This document shows, in pieces, positions 37,662 through 44,848 of a stretch of DNA of 64,000 nucleotides. The position numbers and the translations under genes were made by a program. How positions within the stretch are numbered: position 1 is the stretch's first letter; each line of letters begins with the position of its first letter. This stretch comes from Rubripirellula lacrimiformis (lineage in GTDB: Bacteria > Planctomycetota > Planctomycetia > Pirellulales > Pirellulaceae). The stretch spans positions 1,736,001 to 1,800,000 of the forward strand of contig NZ_CP036525.1 of the NCBI RefSeq assembly GCF_007741535.1, read 5' to 3'. The notes under the pieces were generated by a model that was not told the origin of the DNA, did no database searches, and was given only the letters and a program-made list of their open reading frames with translations.

Positions 37662-38740
37662 ACGTAGCCACACTGCTGGAAAAACGCCGCGTCCAATGGT
37701 CGGAATTGGAAGCACTTTGTGACGCGATGGAAATGCGCGGACGTACCGACAAAGCGGGTGCCGCCCATCATCGCGGTGCCGAAGGTGTTTCGCGGTTTTC
37801 GGAACTGTATCGATCGGCCTGTGCCGACCTAGCACTGGCCGATGCCTACCAATTGCCGCCGGGCACGGTGACGTACCTGCACCGCCTGGTCGCTCGATCC
37901 CACAACCAACTGTACCGTGCAAACAAGTTCGAACCGACTCGCTGGGGCGATGTGATTTTTCGCGAGGCCCCGCAACAGATTTTTCGCGATCCCTGTGTGC
38001 GGATCGCCACGATCGTGTTCTTTGGATTGTTCGCGCTGTCGATGTACATCGGCCGCAACGAGACACTGTTTCCAGGATTTGCCGAAGCGATGGTGGGATC
38101 GGCCCAGTTGGAACAGATGGAAGAAATGTACGAAAAACCGCTCAACGGTTCGCTGGATCACTACGTTCCGATGGCCGGGTTTTACATCATGCACAACACC
38201 GGAATCGGTCTGCAGTGTTTTGCTTATGGGATTCTGATCATCCCCTGTTTGTTCATCCTGGCTTTCAATGCCGTGACTCTAGGGACCGTGTTTGGATACA
38301 TGGGACGCGACGGTGCCGTTGGTGGCGATAACTTCTATCACTTTGTAACCGCGCACGGCCCCTTCGAATTGACGGCGATCGCGTTGTCCGCAGCGGCCGG
38401 ATTGCGATTGGGGGTCGGTTTGTTCTACACGGCCGGCCTGACTCGAACGGACTCATTGCGTGTCAATGCGATGCGGTCGGTGCCGGTGATGGTTGCCTCC
38501 GCGGTGCTGTTCACTTTGGCGGCGTTTACCGAGGGGTTCTTGTCGCCCAGTCCCCTGCCCTACTTTGTGAAGGCTGGCTGGGCGATTTTGTCGTCCGGTT
38601 TGATCAGTTTCTACTTTGTGGTGCTCGGTTTTCCACGGGATGGTTTTCAGCTGAAACCCGCGCCGGAGGTGTCGTCGCCGTGGTCATTCCCGGATCCCGT
38701 GGACGAATCAATCGCACCGGAGCAACGGCATGCAACTTGA
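37658..38740 (+). CDS. SpoIIM (DUF95) family membrane protein
   Basis: A 360-residue protein beginning with a GTG that overlaps the preceding stop (GTGA). A soluble helical N-terminus (residues 1-105, ERRRVQW-type start NVATLLEKRRVQWSELEAL) precedes at least five membrane helices with MAGFYIMHNTGIGLQCFAYG and LGTVFGYMGRDG, the pattern of SpoIIM/DUF95 proteins. Outside sporulating bacteria this family is common in operons with MoxR, RDD and DUF58 genes. The protein probably acts in the membrane with those partners. The ten last nucleotides overlap the start of the next gene. Confidence 0.85.
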   Translation: MNVATLLEKRRVQWSELEALCDAMEMRGRTDKAGAAHHRGAEGVSRFSELYRSACADLALADAYQLPPGTVTYLHRLVARSHNQLYRANKFEPTRWGDVIFREAPQQIFRDPCVRIATIVFFGLFALSMYIGRNETLFPGFAEAMVGSAQLEQMEEMYEKPLNGSLDHYVPMAGFYIMHNTGIGLQCFAYGILIIPCLFILAFNAVTLGTVFGYMGRDGAVGGDNFYHFVTAHGPFELTAIALSAAAGLRLGVGLFYTAGLTRTDSLRVNAMRSVPVMVASAVLFTLAAFTEGFLSPSPLPYFVKAGWAILSSGLISFYFVVLGFPRDGFQLKPAPEVSSPWSFPDPVDESIAPEQRHAT

Positions 38741-39668
38741 TCAAACTCATGTCGTGATTCGACTACGAACGCTTTCCGAAATCGGTGATTTAGCGTTGGT
38801 GATGATCCGTCGTTATCCGGCCGCGTTGTTGGTGGGGTTCGTGCTCGGTGCCCTGCCCTGGGCGATCCTGAACGCGGCGATCCTCAGTTGGATTCCGATC
38901 GTCGAATCGGGCTATGGTTTGGACGACGAAGAGGCGATGTCGGAAATCATTCGCTATCTAGCCTGGATGGCGTTGTTGGTCGTCGCCCAAACTCCCGCCG
39001 CTGGTGTACTGACGACTGTGTATTTAGGCCAAGCCGTGTTCGAAAAACGACCCACATGGAGTGCCGTGTTTGCCGAGGCGAAACGTCAATTTGGTCGCTG
39101 GTTTTGGACTCTAGGTGTTGTTCGGATGGCGGTGCCGGCGATGGTGGTTTGCTTGATCCGTTGGGGGCAACCTGCGTCCGCGTTTTGGGACGTTTTGGTG
39201 CCCGTCAGTTTGCTGATCTGGATCGCAGTGGTTCGGTCCAGCCGTCCGTTTTTGCCAGAAATTCTGTTGTTGGAACAGTGTCCGATTCGTAGTCCCGATG
39301 AACTGGTCATTACCGCTCGGCGGCGTTCGACGTCGCTGCACGGACCGATGGGCGGCGACCTAAGCGGTCGGTTCATTGCGGTATCGTTGGTGCTGGGCGT
39401 GCTGTTGCTAAGTGTGCTCTATTCGTTGATGTGGGCGCGTGGGATCAGCATCGGAAATTGGGCGTTTTTGGATCTGTGGGTGCTGCTGTTGATCTATCCG
39501 GTCGCCTTGTGGACCGTGGCCGGGATCAGTGTGCTGGTCCGGTTGCTGAACTATTTGGATACGCGGATTCGTTTGGAAGGTTGGGAAGTCGAATTGGCTG
39601 TTCGGGCCGAAGCGATTCGTCAATTCGGAGACCCCGTCGACGCACCGGTAGTCGAGGTGACACAGTGA
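38730..39668 (+). CDS. Membrane protein of the MoxR operon, unrecognised family
   Basis: A 312-residue protein with about six hydrophobic helices (ALLVGFVLGALPWAILNAAIL, FIAVSLVLGVLLLSVLYSLMW and others) and a soluble C-terminus. No named domain was recognised. It overlaps the SpoIIM-type gene by 11 nt and its own stop overlaps the next GTG by 4 nt, so it is surely coexpressed. Its position between SpoIIM and DUF4129 suggests a membrane component of the same complex. Confidence 0.75.
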   Translation: MQLDQTHVVIRLRTLSEIGDLALVMIRRYPAALLVGFVLGALPWAILNAAILSWIPIVESGYGLDDEEAMSEIIRYLAWMALLVVAQTPAAGVLTTVYLGQAVFEKRPTWSAVFAEAKRQFGRWFWTLGVVRMAVPAMVVCLIRWGQPASAFWDVLVPVSLLIWIAVVRSSRPFLPEILLLEQCPIRSPDELVITARRRSTSLHGPMGGDLSGRFIAVSLVLGVLLLSVLYSLMWARGISIGNWAFLDLWVLLLIYPVALWTVAGISVLVRLLNYLDTRIRLEGWEVELAVRAEAIRQFGDPVDAPVVEVTQ

Positions 39669-40678
39669 TCGGCAGGTTCCCATTCGCGGCCTCGGTGGCC
39701 AGAAAACTCGTCTCTGGAAGATTCGGGATGAGCACTTCCGCATTGTTTCGCTGCACCTGCTTGGCCGCGATCTTGCTGGGCGGATCACCGGTGTCGGTCT
39801 CGGCTGCGGAAGTCGCCAATTCGCCGGTTGCCAATTCGCCAGTTGCCAGTTCGCCAGTTGCCAATTCGCCAGTTGCCAATTCGCCAGTTGACCGCGCGTC
39901 CGTCGATGGCGCGTCCGTGGATGCTGCGGGCGTGAGCGTCAAGGTCGACGATTCGGTATCCAGTTCGGTCTGGTACGACGCGGATCAACGCAGCGTGTTG
40001 CCCGTGGACGTCACCCCACAGGTCGACGACACGTTGCACCGAGACAGTCGCTGGTTGCCCAAGCCAGAGCGGGTGGTCAAACCAGACGCGCCGCAGGCGG
40101 CCCCAGGGACGACGTGGAATTCGAATGGCTTGTTCGGGTCTGGAATGTCACTGTCCAACTTGTTGGGATGGTTGGTTTTATTGACGTTGTTCGCACTGGG
40201 TATCGGACTTGTGATTTACGCGATGAGCAAAGCGGAAATCGACTTGATAACGAATGCTCGCTTGCGAGCGGTCGATGATCAGGGCGACGGAACCCCGGAC
40301 GAACAGACGTTGCAGCGAATCAAGCATCTGCCTGCTGAATTGAGACGAACGGACGTCAATTTGCGCAGCGAGGCTCAACGGTTGATGGAAGCGGGCCAGT
40401 ACGACCAAGCGATCATTTTGTTGTTCGGACACCAACTGTTGCTGTTGGATCGGGTCGGAATGATCCGGCTGAATCGTGGCAAAACGAATCGCAAGTATGT
40501 CCGCGAAACCCAGGCGACCGTTCCCGATCTTGCCCGGCGTTTGCAGGCGACGGTCGACGGATTCGAAAAGTCCTACTTTGGCCGGCATGCGGTCACGGCA
40601 AACGAATTTGCGATGTTGTGGGAATCCAACGAACGCATGGAAAACGTGCTTCAAACACGTGTTGGAGGAGCGATATGA
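39665..40678 (+). CDS. DUF4129-type membrane protein
   Basis: A 337-residue protein with a signal-like N-terminus (CLAAILLGGSPVSVSAAEV), a low-complexity stretch of five VANSP/VASSP repeats encoded by 15-nt tandem units (39811-39890), one central membrane helix (LSNLLGWLVLLTLFALGIGLVIYAM), and a C-terminal cytosolic DUF4129 domain (EAGQYDQAIILLFGHQLLLLDRVGMIRLNRGKTNRKYVRE). The GTG at 39665 overlaps the previous stop. DUF4129 proteins accompany transglutaminase-like or MoxR operons; molecular function is not established. Confidence 0.83.
   Translation: MIGRFPFAASVARKLVSGRFGMSTSALFRCTCLAAILLGGSPVSVSAAEVANSPVANSPVASSPVANSPVANSPVDRASVDGASVDAAGVSVKVDDSVSSSVWYDADQRSVLPVDVTPQVDDTLHRDSRWLPKPERVVKPDAPQAAPGTTWNSNGLFGSGMSLSNLLGWLVLLTLFALGIGLVIYAMSKAEIDLITNARLRAVDDQGDGTPDEQTLQRIKHLPAELRRTDVNLRSEAQRLMEAGQYDQAIILLFGHQLLLLDRVGMIRLNRGKTNRKYVRETQATVPDLARRLQATVDGFEKSYFGRHAVTANEFAMLWESNERMENVLQTRVGGAI
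40664..40670 (+). promoter_or_regulatory. Strong ribosome binding site inside the DUF4129 gene
   Basis: GGAGGAG lies four bases before the ATG at 40675, within the final codons of the upstream gene. It supports the ATGA overlap start of the DUF4350-type lipoprotein gene rather than an upstream in-frame ATG. Confidence 0.7.
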
Positions 40679-42270
40679 TGCGAAACACCATGGCCGCCGC
40701 GACGGTCCTTTGCTGCGCCATAACGCTGGTCGGTTGCAGCGAAATGGAAACCCAATACGGTCCGTCCAAAGGCACGACCGGTCGCAGCAGTTTGAACGGT
40801 TTCGGCGCGCTTCGCAGCGGATTCGAATCCAGCGGATATCGCAGTCGCGATGTTTCCCGATTGACCGACCGAGCGAGACGCACCGACGTCATCGTGTGGA
40901 CTCCCGCGGCGTATCGCAGCATCGACGACAAGGTGACTCGTTGGTTCGACAAGTGGTTGCGAAGCGGCAACAAGACGCTGGTTTACGTCGTGCCGGATAG
41001 CGGCAGCGAAGCCGATTACTGGACCCAGGCGGGACCGCTTGCATCGCCCGAACTGCGGATGGAATTTCATAAAAGAGCGGCTCGCAGCATCAATGAACGG
41101 GCGCTGTGGCGTCTGAATCGTGAAAAGCTGACCAGCAACGGTTGGTTCGAAATTGAACCTTTGACGCACCGCAACGAAATCAATTCGATCTCCGGCCCTT
41201 GGGCGTCCGAGGCCGACGCAGGAGATGCCGAATCGGCGTTGCCGACCGAGTTCGTCGTTCGCGCTTTCGATCCTGATAACAACGTGCCAGCCACGGGCAC
41301 TTCGGTCGGGTTCCGTTCCGCCGGGGCCACCGGGCCAGGTGCGACGGGAATCATGGCGTCGACTTCGACAAGTCCCACTCGCACCGAGCTGACCTTTCGC
41401 ACACTGTTGGATGCGGGGGATGGTGAACCGATTGCTGCGGAAGTGCTCTCGGAGGATTGGCGGAATTCAAAGATCATTGTGATCGCCGGCGGATCGCTGC
41501 TGACCAACTTTGCCATGACGCATCCGCGGAATCAACGCTTGGCTGCCCGGATCATCGAAACCAGTCGTCCGGCGTCCGTCGACCAGCCGGTGGCAGGTTT
41601 CCTGACCAGCGATTGGATGGGAGTCCCGGTCAGTGAAACCAAACCCGGCGTGCCCATCGCGACGGGAATGGAACTGTTGACGGTTTGGCCGCTGTCGTTG
41701 GTGACCATGCATGGTGTGATGCTAGGGTTGGTGGTCTGTTTGATGCTGTGGCCGATCCTGGGACGTCCCCAGCGAGTTCACGCACCGGACCAAACCAGTT
41801 TTGGACATCACTTGGATGCGGTCGCCGGACTGATGAACCGAGCCGGCGGGGAAGCCTACGCGCGTGGCCGCATCAGCGAGTACTTTCGACGCATCCACGG
41901 TGAAACCTCCGGCCCATGGGTGATCGCTGATCCGGTGGATGATCGCCCCCAGGCTGCCCCGCTGCCGAAACTAGGGATCCGTCGGAAACCGGCTCAGCCC
42001 CCTGCTGCCGCAACCACCAGCGACGCAGCCACCAGCGACTCAGCCACCAGCGATTCAGCTACCAGCGACGCAGCTTTTGCTGACGAGGCTCAGCCATCGG
42101 CCAACCTGCCCAACGAAGATCCGTCCGGCGAAGATCCGTCCGGCGAAGATTCGTCCGACGACGCGCAGCCGGATCCACCTGCCACGATCGACGATCCGAT
42201 CGTCGACCATGGGGCCACGACCCCACCTAAACCAGCCAACCCTGACACCCCGGACAAGGAAATCCTTTGA
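40675..42270 (+). CDS. DUF4350-type lipoprotein/membrane protein
   Basis: A 531-residue protein with a lipoprotein signal (VLCCAITLVGCSE, candidate lipidated Cys near residue 21), a DUF4350-like periplasmic domain (DVIVWTPAAYRSIDDKVTRWFDKWL, IIVIAGGSLLTNFAM), one membrane helix (LVTMHGVMLGLVVCLMLWPILG) and a cytosolic tail. The last 100 residues are low complexity with TSDSA repeats (15-nt units near 42015-42075) and three EDPSG units (42115-42160). The start overlaps the previous stop (ATGA) and its stop overlaps the moxR TTG. Function within the MoxR system is unknown. Confidence 0.83.
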   Translation: MMRNTMAAATVLCCAITLVGCSEMETQYGPSKGTTGRSSLNGFGALRSGFESSGYRSRDVSRLTDRARRTDVIVWTPAAYRSIDDKVTRWFDKWLRSGNKTLVYVVPDSGSEADYWTQAGPLASPELRMEFHKRAARSINERALWRLNREKLTSNGWFEIEPLTHRNEINSISGPWASEADAGDAESALPTEFVVRAFDPDNNVPATGTSVGFRSAGATGPGATGIMASTSTSPTRTELTFRTLLDAGDGEPIAAEVLSEDWRNSKIIVIAGGSLLTNFAMTHPRNQRLAARIIETSRPASVDQPVAGFLTSDWMGVPVSETKPGVPIATGMELLTVWPLSLVTMHGVMLGLVVCLMLWPILGRPQRVHAPDQTSFGHHLDAVAGLMNRAGGEAYARGRISEYFRRIHGETSGPWVIADPVDDRPQAAPLPKLGIRRKPAQPPAAATTSDAATSDSATSDSATSDAAFADEAQPSANLPNEDPSGEDPSGEDSSDDAQPDPPATIDDPIVDHGATTPPKPANPDTPDKEIL

Positions 42271-43343
42271 GCAGTCTTCCCCCCACCCCACCCGGACACG
42301 AAGAGCTTGGCCCCCACGGTTCGCCCGCCCAGAGGGAACCTGGATCATCGCTTGGCAACGCGCCGGCGGCACCGGTCATGTCACCCAAGTTTCAGCCCGT
42401 TCGTGAGCTGTACGACCAGATTGCCGCTCAGATTGGCAAGCTTTATGTCGGGCAAGACGAGTTGGTGCTAGGGACTTTGACCGCGTTGTTTTCCGGCGGT
42501 CATGTGTTGATCGAATCCGTTCCCGGTCTCGGCAAGACGTTGTTCGTGCGGGCCTTGGGGCAGACTTTAGGATGCGATTTTGGACGCATCCAGTTCACGG
42601 CCGACCTGATGCCATCGGATATCACCGGCGCGCCGGTCTATGACATGCAGAAGAGCGAGTTTCGGTTTCGTCCGGGACCCGTGTTCACTCAGTTTCTGTT
42701 GGCCGACGAAATCAACCGCTCACCGGCCAAGACGCACGCGGCACTGCTGGAAATCATGCAGGAGTACCGTGTCACCGTGGACGGCACCAGCCACCAAGTG
42801 CCGCGACCTTTTCTGGTGATGGCGACGCAGAACCCGCTTGAAAGTGAAGGCACCTACAACCTGCCCGAAGCCCAGTTGGATCGATTCATGTTCAAGCTTC
42901 GAGTCGACTATCCAACGGCCGACCAGGAAGCTGAAATCTTGAAACTGCACAGCCAGCAAATCGACTTGAACCAACGGCTGCGAAACGAAATCCAAACGGT
43001 GACCAGTCCCGAACAGATTTTGGAGGTGATGCAGTTGTGTGGGACCGTTCGTGTCGAAGACAGCTTGGTCGACTACATCAACAAGATCGTGCGGGCGACC
43101 CGTTCCTGGCCCGCGTTCCATATCGGCGCGTCACCGCGAGCCGGTTTGGCACTGATGCAGGCCGCACGTACTTTGGCGGCCTTCGGTGGTCGTGACTATG
43201 CCGTCCCAGACGACGTGGTCGAAATCGCGACCCCCGCGCTTCGGCACCGTGTCGAACTGACTGCCGAATCCGAAATCGAAGGCCGCACCGCCGACGAAGA
43301 ACTCGGTTCCCTGATCCGCGGCATCGAAGTGCCGCGTGATTGA
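42267..43343 (+). CDS. MoxR family AAA+ ATPase
   Basis: A 358-residue AAA+ ATPase of the MoxR branch, thought to act as a chaperone in assembling or activating protein complexes. Walker A is ESVPGLGKT, Walker B is LLADEINRSPAK, sensor 1 lies in MATQNPLESEGTYNLPEAQLDRF, and sensor 2 near GASPRAGLALMQAAR. The first 40 residues are a Pro/Gly-rich extension. TTG at 42267 overlaps the preceding TGA, and AAGGA lies upstream. It is the last gene of the operon: the DUF58/VWA gene that normally follows moxR is absent. The segment encoding the C-terminal PRD stop is partly duplicated just after the stop. Confidence 0.93.
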   Translation: MSSLPPTPPGHEELGPHGSPAQREPGSSLGNAPAAPVMSPKFQPVRELYDQIAAQIGKLYVGQDELVLGTLTALFSGGHVLIESVPGLGKTLFVRALGQTLGCDFGRIQFTADLMPSDITGAPVYDMQKSEFRFRPGPVFTQFLLADEINRSPAKTHAALLEIMQEYRVTVDGTSHQVPRPFLVMATQNPLESEGTYNLPEAQLDRFMFKLRVDYPTADQEAEILKLHSQQIDLNQRLRNEIQTVTSPEQILEVMQLCGTVRVEDSLVDYINKIVRATRSWPAFHIGASPRAGLALMQAARTLAAFGGRDYAVPDDVVEIATPALRHRVELTAESEIEGRTADEELGSLIRGIEVPRD

Positions 43344-43421
43344 ATTGCCGCGTGACTGATTCTCTGTGATGCCAGCCTATGGCCCGTCCGTTTCATCCCC
43401 ACCCACTTTTTTGTTTTTGCT

Positions 43422-44138
43422 ATGACGCAGCCGTCTGACCCTTTTTTTGAGCCCTATGACCGAGATGAAATCGCGTACGGGGATGCTCCCACGGCTGCCG
43501 TTGCTGCATTCCTAGATCAAGTCGGCGGCGGCGGTCGGGCGTTGGATTTGGGCGCCGGTGCCGGCCGCGACACCGTGGCGCTGGCGGCGGCCGGTTACGA
43601 TGTCACCGCGGTGGACCTTAGCCGTCGCGGCCTGGACCGGATCCAGGAACGCGCCGCCGCGGTTGGGTTGGCTGATCGAGTGGTGACGAAACAAGGTGAT
43701 GTGCGTGAACTGTCGCTGCCGGCTAAGACATACGATGCGATCGTGGCCACCACGGTGCTGGACCATATTCCGGCGGCCGACGCGAGTGTCTTGTGGGACA
43801 AAATGACTCGAGCGCTGACCGATCGTGGGATGTTGTTTGTCGAAGTGCATACCACGGAAGATCCTGGCAGTGATCAATCGCCCGGTCGGGAAAGCCAGGC
43901 TCCCGTCAGCGAGACCGCGGGGGCGGTCATCAACTATTTTAAACCCAACCAGTTGGCGTCTTGGGCGGTGCAATCCGAGTCGCAATTGCGCGTACTTCGA
44001 TACGAAGAACGCCAGGAATGGGACTACACGCATGGCCCCGAACATTTGCACGGCAAAGCAATTCTATTGGCGGTCCACGCTGGTTCTTTCCCCGCATGGC
44101 ACGGACAGCCCGCGGCGTTTCCACGCAGCGGGACCTAA
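43422..44138 (+). CDS. Class I SAM-dependent methyltransferase
   Basis: A 238-residue Rossmann methyltransferase: motif I is ALDLGAGAGRDT, motif II VTAVDLSRRGLD, motif III GDVRELSL, and motif IV YDAIVATTVLDHIP. The overall pattern is close to TehB/UbiE-type small-molecule methyltransferases; substrate unknown. It follows moxR by 78 nt with a separate start, at the place where a DUF58 gene would be expected. The next gene begins 3 nt after its stop. Confidence 0.85.
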   Translation: MTQPSDPFFEPYDRDEIAYGDAPTAAVAAFLDQVGGGGRALDLGAGAGRDTVALAAAGYDVTAVDLSRRGLDRIQERAAAVGLADRVVTKQGDVRELSLPAKTYDAIVATTVLDHIPAADASVLWDKMTRALTDRGMLFVEVHTTEDPGSDQSPGRESQAPVSETAGAVINYFKPNQLASWAVQSESQLRVLRYEERQEWDYTHGPEHLHGKAILLAVHAGSFPAWHGQPAAFPRSGT

Positions 44139-44141
44139 GCG

Positions 44142-44408
44142 ATGACGGACCATGAACAGGCTGCGGAATCACGCAAAGATGATCTGGCCCTGGTACGCAC
44201 CGACCTGGCCAACGAGCGGACTCTGTTAGCCTATAGCCGGACCTCATTGATGATGGCCGCAACCGGTGTGACGCTGGTGAAGTTCTTTCCCGAGGTGCTG
44301 CGGATTCGATTGATCGGTTGGGCGCTGGTCGCGGTCGGAGTAACGATCGGTACAGTCGGCGTGACACGCTTTGTGAACCTGCACAGGCGTCTGCACCGGA
44401 GCGGGTGA
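44142..44408 (+). CDS. DUF202 family small membrane protein
   Basis: The 88-residue protein has the DUF202 signature LANERTLLAYSRTSLMMAATGVTLVKF and a second helix (LIGWALVAVGVTIGTVGVTRF). DUF202 proteins are small inner-membrane proteins of unknown function. It starts 3 nt after the methyltransferase gene and is probably cotranscribed. It is the last conventional gene before the repeat-rich accessory region. Confidence 0.88.
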   Translation: MTDHEQAAESRKDDLALVRTDLANERTLLAYSRTSLMMAATGVTLVKFFPEVLRIRLIGWALVAVGVTIGTVGVTRFVNLHRRLHRSG

Positions 44409-44440
44409 CGTTTGCGTGCGTGTGTTCCCCCTCACCCCAA

Positions 44441-44497
44441 CCCTCTCCCCCATCGCTTTGAACCTCGTTCCTCGGATCAAAGCGACGGGGGAGAGGG
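44441..44497. repeat. Repeat A1 long hairpin
   Basis: The arms CCCTCTCCCCC-A-TCGCTTTGA and TCAAAGCGA-C-GGGGGAGAGGG pair over 20 of 21 positions with a 15-nt loop. The third A copy has a compensating pair change (C:G here, A:T there), so the structure is kept. It resembles REP-type palindromes. Confidence 0.8.
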
Positions 44498-44612
44498 GGC
44501 AGGAAGTTGGCGGTAACCGTGAGCCGCTGGCCGTGAGGCCACGGGCATTGCGGGGTGCCTGGCCTCTGCTGCTGCCTCCGCCTCTGCTCTGGCTCGCTTG
44601 GCTGGCGAGTCG

Positions 44613-44753
44613 TTAGTTGACGGAGTCGTAGGGGCGGGTGCTGATGACGCCTTCGGTGGGGCTGCTGGCGGTGCCGTAGAGTCGACGTGGGATGCAGCCG
44701 GCCAGGTAGGCGTCCCGGCCGGCGAGCGTGGCGTGCTTCATTTTCCGTGCCAT
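44613..44753 (-). CDS. 46-codon open frame within repeat A1, conserved C-terminal peptide
   Basis: A short minus-strand frame (ATG at 44753, TAA at 44613) encodes a 46-residue peptide ending in [16 protein letters not shown]. The same C-terminal string appears in repeat A3 ([16 protein letters not shown], with a 2-nt insertion upstream) and repeat A2 (SPTEGVIITRPYDSAN, no start codon). GGGGACGGGGG upstream could serve as ribosome binding site. Expression is unproven; the frame may simply be carried by the repeat. No known family was recognised. Confidence 0.35.
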   Translation of the reverse strand: MARKMKHATLAGRDAYLAGCIPRRLYGTASSPTEGVISTRPYDSVN

Positions 44754-44836
44754 AAAACAACCCCCGTCCCCTTTGATTTCGCCTGAGAACTGGAAAGAAT
44801 GATTTCAGGTTTCAAATATTCGGTAGCCTTTTCTTC

Positions 44837-44845
44837 AAGGAGGAG
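44837..44845 (+). promoter_or_regulatory. Perfect Shine-Dalgarno before the HD-GHKL gene
   Basis: AAGGAGGAG ends three bases before the ATG at 44849. Such a full-length match is unusual among the genes of this window, most of which have weak sites, and it fixes the start. Confidence 0.7.
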
Positions 44846-44848
44846 TGA

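Larger units (their letters stand above)
44426..44780. repeat. Repeat A, copy 1 (hairpin plus short peptide frame)
   Basis: This segment is nearly the same as 50936-51320 over about 350 bp and shares a 140-bp part with 47806-47945. It contains a 21-bp hairpin (44441-44461 with 44477-44497), then a conserved stretch around GGCGGTAACCGTGAGCCGCT, and on the minus strand a 46-codon frame. It marks the left edge of the accessory region. No transposase is encoded. Confidence 0.85.

Noticed and set aside
43939-44760. Minus-strand 273-codon frame across the methyltransferase, DUF202 and repeat A1
   Set aside because: It runs antisense through two real genes and changes composition abruptly at the repeat; not a credible gene.
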